This document shows positions 33,225-43,438 of a stretch of DNA of 64,000 bases, one piece after another. The notes under the pieces were generated by a model. It was not told where the DNA came from. It worked only from the letters and a program-made list of their open reading frames with translations, and did not search any database. Source of the stretch: Volvox africanus. Taxonomy: Eukaryota > Chlorophyta > Chlorophyceae > Chlamydomonadales > Volvocaceae. A program made the translations under genes and the position numbers. Location of the stretch: positions 2,013,501 to 2,077,500 of the forward strand of contig BSDZ01000024.1 in NCBI GenBank assembly GCA_030268105.1. The letters run 5' to 3'. Within the stretch, counting starts at the first letter, position 1, and every line of letters starts with the position of its first letter.

Positions 33225-36221
33225 ATGGCAGTTACTGCAAGCACAACCACGCCAGTCTGCGTTGGTGACCGCCTCGGTGCATCCGTGAGTGGCGGAGGAC
33301 TTTCCAGCTGAACATGATGCATCGTCGGGACAAAGACCCTCCGATCACGTCTTGGGACAAAGACAGGGAGTAGAGCTGAATCGTACAGCCCCACACGCAC
33401 CCTTTCTCGCCGCTCCCCCGACTATGCTCCTCTCCCCTTCTGGCCACTTTCTTGTGCCTAAAACACATAAGAGACGGTTCCTTTGAAGTCACCCGTGTCC
33501 CTATGGGCCTATAGTCTACCGAAATTCTGTCCAATTTCTCTTTCTCGTTCCGAAGTGGATGCCTCATGCTTTGGCACAGCCTCTCCGCCTCTTTGACAAT
33601 AGTTCTCCGTTCGCTCACCTTCAACTTGTGCTTTTTCCCGATGCTTCATTGCATTGTTCCTTCTCCTCTCGGCGCCCCTCTCCGCTGCCACCATCTATCC
33701 CAGGATGCCTATGAGGCCGGGGAGGGCGTATTCATCAGAGACGGCTTCTTGTTCGCCGGTGTGGTCGGGCACCGACGGATTGAGGCGCCGCGACCGCCGC
33801 TGGATGGAGGGGTAGGGGTAGGAATGGAAACGGAATGGCTATTTTGTCAAAATGTACATACATGAACCCACACTCCGTGCACCGGTGTGCCAATATGTTC
33901 TTGTTTCCTTCCCTTGTTTAATTGTTGAATGAATCCTTTTTATCATTTTTTTTCTCTGTTTTGTTTAATTCTTTCCTTATTATTAATATTTATCAATATG
34001 TTATTCACAAATTACAAGTCCTCGTCTCCTTTGGCTTCAGAAGCCTGTGCTTCACGTGACCACGCGGGGCACCCAGCCACTTGTACCCAAACCGGGAGAT
34101 ATCGTGACGGTGAAGGTCAGAGGGGGGTGAGGGATGGAGAGGGGGGGTCGCGAATGTTCAGCATGGCGTCAGAACGATATCCGCACGAGAACCCGATTAG
34201 GGGCGGGCGGGCAGGCGGTTACTGGTTGAAGGCGGCCGGGGTATGGTGGCAGTGGTAGAGCAGGTATCCGTACTCGCCCCTTGCTCTCCAGCACCCCAGC
34301 CCCTTCCGTTTCCTGATCTTCTCGCTGTTCGCTGCTGCCATCTAGACATGACCCCCCCAACCCCCACCCGCATCATGACCCCATATCAACAGATATCGAG
34401 AGTGACTCAGACAACGGCACTTGCCCTCATCGTTTGCGTGGGCCGGCAAGCGCTCACTACGGAGTTTAAGGGGGCGATCAGGTGCGGGTCGACGATGACG
34501 TGAGTGAGAGCGGCATGGGCCGCACGTCGCACCCCCAGCCCATTGGGTGGTGCTTTCAGCGCTTCGGGTTTCCGGACCTCCCCTCTGTCGCCTACTATCC
34601 AGATTTAGAAAGGGCCAGCAGCCAACGGTTGATCCTTCCCATGGGGTCACATAATCTTTGAGGTTGTTATCAGATGGACCGTTTCTTACTACATTTGCCC
34701 TGCCCTCACCCCTCGGATATGGCGGCATGTCGTGATTGACACGCTATCTAGCCCCATTCGGTTTTCGTGATTCTCATCCGAGTGGCGTGTGAAGTTATGA
34801 ATTCGCGGAGTTTGATCCGACCGATGTAAATTCTAGCAGTTACGAGACTGTATGATGTTGTTGCGGTTGCAGTTAGTGCGGATGGGGCTTGGACGCGTAA
34901 GCTGTTGTTTGATTGACTTGTGAAGATTAATGACCATGACACATGATCATGACGTGAGGTGAAACTTCATTCGTTCTGGTATGTGTACTGCACTAGGCAA
35001 CAGGATGTACGAGCTACGGAAATCGACCGGGTGATTTTGTACGACTGCTTTCGGCCAGGGGACATTGTGCGAGCGGAGGTGGGTGTGCGGGGAGTAACGG
35101 GGCAGGGTCAAGCGGCTGAACGTGCGTAAACAAATGCCGTATACCTCCCCCCTATCGTACAATTTTTGTCGAATTAGATTCCTCTTAACCTGAGCTAGCA
35201 CCAGGGGGTATGGATGCTGGTGCATGCGCAAATGCTGTTGTTGGGCAATTTAAACTCTCGGTCCTGTGCTTCACAGGTCCTGAGTCTCGGAGACGCTCGT
35301 TCCTATTACTTGAGCACTGCGAAAAATGAGCTAGGGGTGGTGTACGCCCGCAGCGCCGCAGCAGGTGAGCACTGCGGCTAACTTCCGGTTTGTTAGCGCA
35401 TTCATCTTCAGCACCGGCACCGGCCTCTTCCTGCCCTCCCGTCCGCCTCTTCCTCCTCCGGCTCTCATTCCCTCAACCAGGCGGTACAGCGCCGCTGCGT
35501 TTTGATCCTGATCTGTTTGTGATATGTATCTGCCGTACCCCATATCAGTTATTACCGGAATGCATACTTGACTATGTATGGTGTTTCCTCGGTTCCTCTC
35601 GCATGTGCACGTTCTGGCATTGCGGTTGCAACCGCCACCGCTGCCTCCCTTTAGGTGAGTAGGTTTGCGCAGATTCTGCGCTCGTTTGGGTCGGTACGCG
35701 CGCTGGTGGGCTGGTCGTTTTGGGTGGATGGGTTGGCGGGGCAATGCGGGTGTAGTTTTTTCAAGGGGGTTTCGGGACGAGCACTCGCATAACAGCGACT
35801 GCGCCAACGGTCAGATAAGCTTCGCCTCGGAACCAACACGTCTACCACTTCGCCGCCAGCAATAAGGCCGATAGTATACATAGTAACCGTTCTTCTTCCT
35901 CTTTTTAACGCTTTCATTCGCGGCGTTGCTTGCCGGCTACCTACGTTGTTAGCTTAAGTCCCAGCTCGTTTCCACTTTTCACCCTCAAAACGACGTCAGC
36001 ATCCGACCTCAAAGGTTTGCCCTCGTTCCTTTAGTACCAGCTGGTTCATTTCATTCGCCTGCCGCCCCTTCCCCGATCTCCCCGAATTCCTTGTTGGTCC
36101 AGGTGCCCCTCTCGTGCCCAACGGCTGGGTGACCATGCAGTGTCCGGAAACCCAGACAGTGGAGAAGCGCAAAGTGGCTAAAGTGGTCAGTGGTTGGGAA
36201 GATATTACTCCGGGGAAATAG
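33225..36221 (+). CDS. CSL4: Exosome complex component CSL4 (206 aa, 7 exons)
   Basis: Exons: 33225-33284, 33704-33811, 34041-34115, 34393-34481, 34997-35078, 35277-35364 and 36103-36221, giving 207 codons in phase. CSL4 (EXOSC1) is the S1/zinc-ribbon cap subunit of the RNA exosome, which degrades and trims RNA 3' ends in nucleus and cytosol. The N-terminal strand domain has VGDRLG and GEGVFIRDGF. The S1 domain runs from PKPGDIVTVK through ALALIVCVG and IRQQDVRATE to FRPGDIVRAEVLSLGDARSY, and YYLSTAKNELGVVYA leads into a C-terminal ribbon with MQCPETQ. In the ribbon I see only a single Cys where zinc-binding homologues carry pairs. Exon 1 lies inside the duplicated segment and exons 2-7 lie outside it. 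TGTAA motifs at 36372-36376 and 36381-36385 probably end the transcript. It is convergent with MIPS copy 2. Confidence 0.95.
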
Positions 36222-36726
36222 ATATGGGCCCAGGTCGTCCTCATTGACCCCTTCCCGAGGGCTGCAAGAGTGGATGCCGGGAGCGCAGAAGTGTGTGTGT
36301 GTGTGTTTTGGTACTACTTTTAAAATGTGCCAAGAAGTTATGGGAAACGGTAAGACTCAAGTGATCGTTCTTGTAAAGGTTGTAATGGGCAGTCCCAGGA
36401 TCAACATGGTATCAGCAGCGTCAGAATGCCTGTCACCGGGGCCCAGAAGGCAAGATTACGCCGACGACAAGTACCTTAAATGCACGTGATAGCCATAATC
36501 TATAACATCATCATATGCCAAATCAAGAGACTCTGGCCATAGGACCTGGCAACGGGTAGGTGGCAAAACATGTAACTCAAATTAGAGCATTATAATCAGT
36601 ATCCATTCACACATTACCATTAATAAACATCGTAGTAAATCCTCTGGTACTTCGTCCTCCGTCATTTCCTTACAAGCAAGAAAAAAAAGATGACGTCGGT
36701 ACGGCACACAATTATGCGACTTTTCA
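36222..36726. other. CSL4 3' flank up to the duplication border
   Basis: Non-coding. Includes a short (GT)n run near 36292-36306, two TGTAA motifs, and AT-rich sequence ending at the left edge of duplication copy 2. Confidence 0.6.
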
Positions 36727-37279
36727 AGGTTAAGGGTTAACGTAATGTCGCCTCAAGTGCATCATCAGCACGGGCTAGGTAAGGTACCATGTAATTGGGG
36801 TGTGTGCGTATGTACCTGCTGGGTAACCACTCATATGCAACATGCTGAACTCGCTCCACTACTCAAAGCAGCTACCATACGCGTATGGCGTCGACTGGCA
36901 AGGCTATCATTGATAAATAAAAGCAACCCAATCCTGGACACCCGCAAACCTATCTACGCCATAAGGCAACCCTTGCAATTCAACGGTATGGCGGAAGAAA
37001 GCCCCGATGAGTCACGCGGTGGTGCATGTTGCATAGAAGGGCGACATTGCCAACCTCGAAACAGCAACACCACTACACCGGCAAACTCCTTCGCACAGAT
37101 GGAGCTCCTAATAAATGGCCCCTAACATTCCCACAATCAGATGGACGGTGGGCCATTTCCGTCCATCTTCGAAACTGGAAAAACCCGGCCACAACAGAGC
37201 CTCTTTGAAAACCACCCCGACCTCCCAACAACTTGCTGAACACCAAGTTGCCTCTCTAGATGCCGCAACCTGACGCCGG

Positions 37280-39264
37280 TCACGACTTGAACTCCAGCAG
37301 CATTTGGCTGTCAGGCGCGAGTCCCACGCAAGCACGTAGGATGTTTTCAAGCATTGCCCGCTGCTTCGCTAGCGCATTGACGACAGGGGTGCCATACGGC
37401 ACCAACGGCGCCTTGGTCAAATAGGAGAGCAGAACGGCAATGGGATGCAACCCGTGGAAAGCCGCCTCGTCGTCCTTCTTCAGGTTGATGCGCGTAATCA
37501 GTTCCGCAAGCAGCACCAAATCAAGGATAATCGGGGCGGCAAGGAGTGAGTCCTCGCAGGTGTTGTGAATGACCAAGGTGTTGCGGCCGCCCATAAAGAT
37601 TTCGCTTGTGTACTCGTCCATCGCCCGCTTTGAGTCGCCCACGTACGGCACGTACTTAATCACCACCACGTGGTCGGGATGCTCGCCAGGGGCGTAAAGG
37701 ATGCTATTCGACGACACCATGTCATCAACCACATTCGACTTGGAAATCTCTTTGCTGCGGAACGTCTGTGGCGCCGACAGGTTCAATCCGTCGTTGTTGC
37801 CGAGATGGTTGTACGACACAATGGACGTCGGTTTGATGCCCGCGCCGACCAGGAAATCCACCAGCACCGATTTCAGCTTGGTCTGTCCGGACTTGAAGTC
37901 GTCCCCTCCGATCAGAACATTGTGCTTGACGGCCAGCTCAATCATTCCCGGAACGAAAGTGTTCTGCGGTGACCCGTTAACGAAGGGCACGCCCTCCAAG
38001 ACGCACGCCACAGCATACAAGGTACTGGGAGCGATTTCTGCTTCGTTACGACCAATCGAGGCCATCAGGTTGTCCGCCGTGTCGTTCAAGCCCTCAACCA
38101 CCTGAGCAAAACGCTCCGTGTTGGCGGTCCAAAGCACAACCACCTTGTCCAGGGAGTTCGTCTCCTTGAATGCCCGAATCTGCTGGCGGACCGCTTCCAC
38201 CTGCTCCTGCTTGCTGCCTTTGATGACGTTGTCAGCACGCTCCTCCTGATTCGCAGCAACGAAGTCTGGGTCGTAGATACCTGTGGAGGAAGCAGGGTGA
38301 AAAACGAGGCAGCCTAGGTGAGCAGCCAGTCGGCAGGCATGGGCACCACGGGTGGGCGGAGGGGGCAGCTAACTAAGGTCGGTCGCACTGGCTGCGCCAA
38401 GGTCCGTGGTAAAGAACTTATTGGGTTGTAACCCTAGAACCTCAAAACCCTGAAACCCAAGCGCGCAGATATATGCGGGTTGCTAGCGATCAAGTGGCAA
38501 AAAGACTCCCCCAAAAGGCACCATCGTAAGCTACATGGCGGTCCTGTCGAAACCACACCTGGGAGAGGCACCATATCGCGCATATATGGCACCAGTTGCT
38601 CCTGCAGGGTCCAGTCCAGCACTTTACTGCGCTCCATTGCCTCAGCCAGGTTCATTCCAGAAATGTCCCAACCGCCGAGGACGATATCGACCGGCTCAAC
38701 CATCGGCAAGAGAGCCTTAAAAGGAGCGTACACTTCCTCGCCCTCGTAATTGCCAACTCGCACAGTGGCCGCCTGGGTGAGCGATCCATAGAAGTTCGGC
38801 TTCTTCAGGCCATCCTTGGTCATCCAAGTGATGCCACTGCGAGCCAACACAAGGGATGGCCATCAACTTAGGAGCTGGGAGAACATACATGATTTCCACG
38901 TCGCATTCTTGAGCTTACTGCTTGTTTGCAAGAATACCAGCTGTGAGCGTTGCACCGTTGTTCCCGCCCCAGCCCACAAGCATAACTCTGCGAGGGAAAA
39001 AGTCACCGTCAACGAGCGGAAAAAAAGTTGTGAACACCGACTTCGAAACACATATGATCAACGCGCCAACCATGTCAGCCCATACCCGAGTTTTGGCACG
39101 CGCCGGTCGACGCGGAACTGGTAGGTAGACTTCGTCGGCTTGACGACCCACTTTCCATCAGAAGCGCGGTCCAGCTTCGTCGAAGCATATTCATACGTGC
39201 TGATGATGTGATGGTCCGTGTACTCCACATTGGGGGACTGGACCTCGAAGCTATCGACAAGCAT
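37280..39264 (-). CDS. INO1: Inositol-3-phosphate synthase, copy 2 (508 aa, 4 exons)
   Basis: Exons: 39264-39086, 38987-38919, 38836-38559 and 38280-37280. All splice sites and the full 508-residue reading frame are as in copy 1, and I see no coding difference, so the protein should be the same NAD+-dependent synthase. The copy includes the same upstream region and could be expressed from it. The 3' flank differs: the duplicated unit ends about 550 bases past the stop codon, and the nearest TTACA is at 36669, in unrelated sequence. Either a very recent duplicate kept identical, or an assembly duplication of one locus. Confidence 0.95.
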
Positions 39265-39834
39265 GATGTTGAGTGCAAGATTTGTTGGAGCTGCAGGAAG
39301 ACAGTGGTGAGGTTGTTCGCAGGCTCGCTCGCTGGCACTACAGAAAAATACAAGAGCTTATAGAACCTTTGAATGCCCGTCGATGGCTGTGCTCTTTTCT
39401 TTTTGCAATATAGGCCGAGTAAAAGTGTCGTAGTCCTTCTTCTGGGAACACGGAATCCTTGTTAAAATGAGTACGTGTTCATATAGGAAAGTGTTTGTAT
39501 TACCAACGTGAGTGATCATTCCTCCCTATTTCCCATGCTAGTCCAGAATCCACCGTCGTGCCTTCAAAGCTCTGCCGTCATCGCGATCACAAATCGTCAA
39601 CACTTACGTGTGTATAACCCTACACAGTGTTTACAATTTGCCTCGTCGTAACACGTCGTGCAGTTCTTTAACACTGCGGGAGCGCGATAGGGTTGGTCAG
39701 CTTACCATCACGCATGCAGTTGTTTTGTGTGTTGCATCATAGAATTGCGTGATTCGGCGATTAAATCTTCATAGCACCTGTGTAGCTCAGTCGGACCTCA
39801 CGTTTGGGAAACAGCCACGGTTCTTCCGTCGGTG

Positions 39835-39894
39835 ATGGCAGTTACTGCAAGCACAACCACGCCAGTCTGCGTTGGTGACCGCCTCGGTGCATCC
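39835..39894 (+). pseudogene. Orphan CSL4 exon 1
   Basis: Exact copy of the 20-codon CSL4 first exon with its GTGAGT donor, carried by the duplication. The matching intron breaks off at 40107 and no CSL4 exons follow, so it cannot make CSL4. It could still be transcribed from the copied promoter and spliced into downstream sequence. Confidence 0.85.
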
Positions 39895-40107
39895 GTGAGT
39901 GGCGGAGGACTTTCCAGCTGAACATGATGCATCGTCGGGACAAAGACCCTCCGATCACGTCTTGGGACTAAGACAGGGAGTAGAGCTGAATCGTACAGCC
40001 CCACACGCATCCTTTCTCGCCGCTCCCCCGGCTATGCTCCTCTCCCCTTCTGGCCACTTTCTTGTGCCTAAAACACATAAGAGACGGTTCCTTTGAAGTC
40101 ACCCGTG

Positions 40108-42178
40108 AACACGGTCCTGCTTGGCGCAAATTGTTTATTGAGGGTAAGTATCTTTTCTTCATTCTCCACGGTAAGAGGCTTGCAAGTTACACAGTAGCTA
40201 GAGCCATGAACTACTAAGAGGGTGCAGCAGATCATATGACTGAGATAAGATCGAAATGTCCTAACAACATTGAGTGCCCGAAGCCTCCGTTCTTGCATTT
40301 TAGGCAAGGTGGAAGACAACACTAAGCCGTTACCGCAGTCATAACTCAGCAACAGTCGAACTGGACAGTAATGGAGAGTCCAGTCAGGGCCCATGAAAGG
40401 CAGGTCACAGCTCTAATGCCCGGACACGTACGACGGGACACAATACCTGCCGCGCGCACCTCTAATGATACAGAAGGTAACAGATGGCATGAAGATTTTA
40501 GCCAACCATAAGACCACCATGGCATCTGACCTAGGAACAGAAACTTATATACAAACCTTATCTGACCCACACAACACGCTAACGTCGCACAACAGCCAGC
40601 CTCGGCTCGGCTCCCCTCTGCGAAATCACGAGAGACCGGGTGGTCAACAAGTGGAGGACAACCTGTAAGCTCCGCGTGAACAGACACACTCGGGAATGTG
40701 CATGTCAAGATAAACACCATCTGAACGTAAACATTGCTGAGTTTGGCAGGGATCATCCATCTGCCCAGATCACTCAGCCAAACTACCTATTAATGCATCC
40801 CGGTTCAACCAGGAACCCTGGTGTCATTGAACCCCTTATTTCACGAGTAACACCACCTTCACGACAGCAATTTCCTCCCTCTCAGGTCCTCGTCCCACCC
40901 GCCCTAAATCAACACCTGCGGTCGGCTTTTTCTCCTCCCGCATACAGCGGCACCACGCACAACAAGGGGTTCTCAAAAACTGTAGACCATGTCGACACAT
41001 CCTTCCGCGCCAAAGCAAAAACCTTTTGAAACGCACCGACAGCCCACCTTGCTTTACTCCTAACCCTTCCCTTAAAACATGTATACAAATTGCAGCGCCA
41101 GGAAATGAAAGAAGCAACCGCTAGGGGCGTGCGTCACAATCGTCCTAAGGGTTCGTCCCATTTCCGACATTTGCAGCATTCTCCATAAAAGTACGCGAGA
41201 CGCGAAAGCAGAAGTGAATAGAAGAACAAGACTTCAGCAGGTGGTTTCCAAGGGCTTTTGTCAACACCGACGTGAGGGGAATGGGTGATGCATGCGGCCC
41301 CACACAAGAGTTCAACCATGGCAGGGCAGCAGTAGCGCAGATCCGGGTATAGGTTGGCTGGGTCTGCAGCAAACAATAGCACAACCCCTCAGATTAACGG
41401 CGATGCCAACATGGGCATAGATGGCGGAGGGTGCGCCGCCGCCGCGCTTTCGCACTCCTATCACCAAACAGCTCTGTCCTTTCAAGGATAAGAACTTTAC
41501 ACTTTACACCAGCCGACGTAGCTGCCTAACGCTCAGCTTTCCAAGTTCACCTTACCAACGCCCCCAATGCATATTTCCTCCTCTCCGGGACAACCACAAC
41601 CCCCAACTCCTACACGCCAGTTTCGCGTGTTGACGCCTACGAAAAGGGTGCCCCAGGCCGTAAAATTAGCGCTGCAATGAAGGAACACAAGTGCAGGGCA
41701 TGCCCCTATTGAAAGCATCAGCCGGTCGTCGCACTCTCCAATAACTTCACCAGGGCTCGCAGCACGTCCATGCACATGTGCATAAACAATATCTAGGAGG
41801 AGGTTTGGTTTTCGACGGGTTGATGATATGGAAACCTTGAACGAACGCAAAAGCAACAAAAGCGACGAATTTACGCTGGGCGCACAACATGGCTTCAAGC
41901 ACCACATTAACGGAGCAAGCAGTCGGTCGTTTGTTGCTTCCAAAAGACTCTGGACGCTGCTGATGAGCAAGCTGGCCACCAGCCAGTCACCTACCTGCAA
42001 CCGCAACGCACAGCTACGCATGGCACAAGGACGACGACTTACATTCCGTCCATTAGGGCCCCGGCACCCCGCAGAGCCGTGTGCCAAAAAAAGCGCCAGC
42101 CCACACCGACGGCTGGCCGACCCTGAACACCACAACCACTACGAAATAACCATCAACATCATCTTAACACAAACTCTT
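40108..42178. other. Region between MIPS copy 2 and the carrier gene
   Basis: No recognisable gene. ORFs 40756-40346 (-), 40640-41029 (+) and 42135-41533 (-) lack domains. A TTACA at 42039-42043 probably marks the poly(A) signal of the carrier gene, giving a 3' UTR of about 150 bases. Confidence 0.5.
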
Positions 42179-43438
42179 CTATTTCTTTGGTACCAACAGC
42201 AGATCGCCTTCGCTGCTGATGTCCTCGACTCCAGCACAATGCGTTGTGATCTGCACGGGATGGCTCTTCACTTCACCATTAAGAAGGTCACGGTTGCGAT
42301 TTGTGGCGGTGGTGGCAATGGCGCCTCTGATCGCCTCAAAGAAGCAAAAGAATACGGCCGAATTGATGCCGTTGCTGGCAGCACGTGCACCGATGCCACG
42401 AAAGAACGCAGCTGGGCCACCTTGCTTCATCACCACCATCGCTGCTGAGCTCATAGATGGCCGTATCGCCGCATTGCACATCATGTTCGTCTTGATGACG
42501 TCCAGAGGCGTCGTCGCCGCTGCCGCAAGTGCACCCGCAACTGCGCCCATGGCAAAATCCTCTTGCAATGACGCAGGCCGACCCTGGTTCACAGCGCGGT
42601 GGACCTGCCGCATGCCCTCATATGCGGCGAACTTGATCGCCATGTCGGGCACGTCTTCCAGGACGGTTGGAAGGTAACCCGTAAAGAGCCCACGGGGCCC
42701 GGCGGCAGCAGTGATAGAGCGCGCCGCAGAGAAGACGTTGGGATAGACACCCGCCTGGACGCTCCTGATGCACACTGCCAGAGGGACCTTGACGAAGGAA
42801 CTGCCCAGCGCCGCCATACCGCCACCCACAAAGGCCACAGTCGTGGGTGGCAGATCCGTGTACCGCGACAGGGTGTTGCAAGCGACGCCATACACCGCAA
42901 AATATGCGCCTATAGCAATACCAGCACCGCTAGCGGCACCAATGACGCCCTTGTACAAACTACCGACGGTTGCCATCAGGGCGCGGCCATCAAAGCGTGC
43001 CAACGTCCCGACCCCACCAGCAGCTGTGGCAGCAGGCGGCGGCACCAGCTGGCCAATCTTGGACAGACCGGGTGGTGGCTTCGTCGACACCTTCCCATTG
43101 GTCTGCAGCCGAACCTTAAGAGTATCCAAAGGGTGGATGGTGCTCTGGGAGGCGGCACGGGCCAGAGCGCCAGCTAAGACATCACTGGCAGGCTTCAGCG
43201 GAACCTTAGAGACAGGAGCGGATACGGCTACTGCGGCGGATGGCGCGGCCTGTACGACAGCGTTGGCATTAAGTACAGAATCGTTGATAGTAGCGACGCT
43301 GACGACGGTGGAGGCGAAGTGCTGGCCACGGTCCTTGCGGCGGCGGCCCAGCAGGGGTAGAGCAGGGCGCCAGGCAAGGGGGTTGGGAAGCGGGATGCGG
43401 AAGGGGATGAGACCCCGACGCTTCTCAACCTCGGACAT
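42179..43438 (-). CDS. Mitochondrial carrier family protein (SAM-carrier-like), intronless, 419 aa
   Basis: Membrane solute exchanger of the mitochondrial carrier family (three about 100-residue repeats, six helices). Repeat 1 has the signature PLDTLKVRLQ (about 103-112) preceded by LAGALARAASQSTIH. Repeat 2 has a degenerate signature (KVPLAVCIRSVQAG, about 217-230). Repeat 3 has PLDVIKTNMM (about 311-320). GLFTGYLPTVLEDVPDMAIKF and AAFFRGIGARAASNGINSAVFF fill the even-numbered-helix regions. The first repeat resembles S-adenosylmethionine carriers, but substrate cannot be fixed by eye. The first 80 residues are basic and Ala/Val-rich and may target an organelle, since SAM carriers occur in both mitochondria and plastids. 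A Pro/Ala/Gly loop of about 35 residues follows the first signature. No introns, unusual beside the other genes here. The start is the first ATG of the frame. Confidence 0.88.
   Translation of the reverse strand: MSEVEKRRGLIPFRIPLPNPLAWRPALPLLGRRRKDRGQHFASTVVSVATINDSVLNANAVVQAAPSAAVAVSAPVSKVPLKPASDVLAGALARAASQSTIHPLDTLKVRLQTNGKVSTKPPPGLSKIGQLVPPPAATAAGGVGTLARFDGRALMATVGSLYKGVIGAASGAGIAIGAYFAVYGVACNTLSRYTDLPPTTVAFVGGGMAALGSSFVKVPLAVCIRSVQAGVYPNVFSAARSITAAAGPRGLFTGYLPTVLEDVPDMAIKFAAYEGMRQVHRAVNQGRPASLQEDFAMGAVAGALAAAATTPLDVIKTNMMCNAAIRPSMSSAAMVVMKQGGPAAFFRGIGARAASNGINSAVFFCFFEAIRGAIATTATNRNRDLLNGEVKSHPVQITTHCAGVEDISSEGDLLLVPKK

Larger units (their letters stand above)
30119..33497. repeat. Segmental duplication, copy 1 (3379 bp)
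   Basis: Nearly identical to 36727-40107 in direct orientation (offset 6608-6610). It contains the whole MIPS gene, the MIPS/CSL4 divergent promoter and CSL4 exon 1. Only a handful of differences are seen, a 2-base indel near 30232 and single substitutions upstream of the MIPS start. The MIPS exons and introns appear identical. Confidence 0.95.
36727..40107. repeat. Segmental duplication, copy 2 (3381 bp)
   Basis: Direct repeat of 30119-33497. Identity ends abruptly on both sides: AGGTTAAGGGTT at the left edge and TCACCCGTG at the right edge. It carries MIPS copy 2 and an orphan CSL4 exon 1. Only copy 1 continues into the rest of CSL4, so this is the derived copy. Confidence 0.95.

Noticed and set aside
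41533..42135. 200-codon minus ORF downstream of the carrier gene
   Set aside because: Cys/Leu/Ser-rich with no domain, and interrupted by a likely poly(A) signal at 42039-42043.
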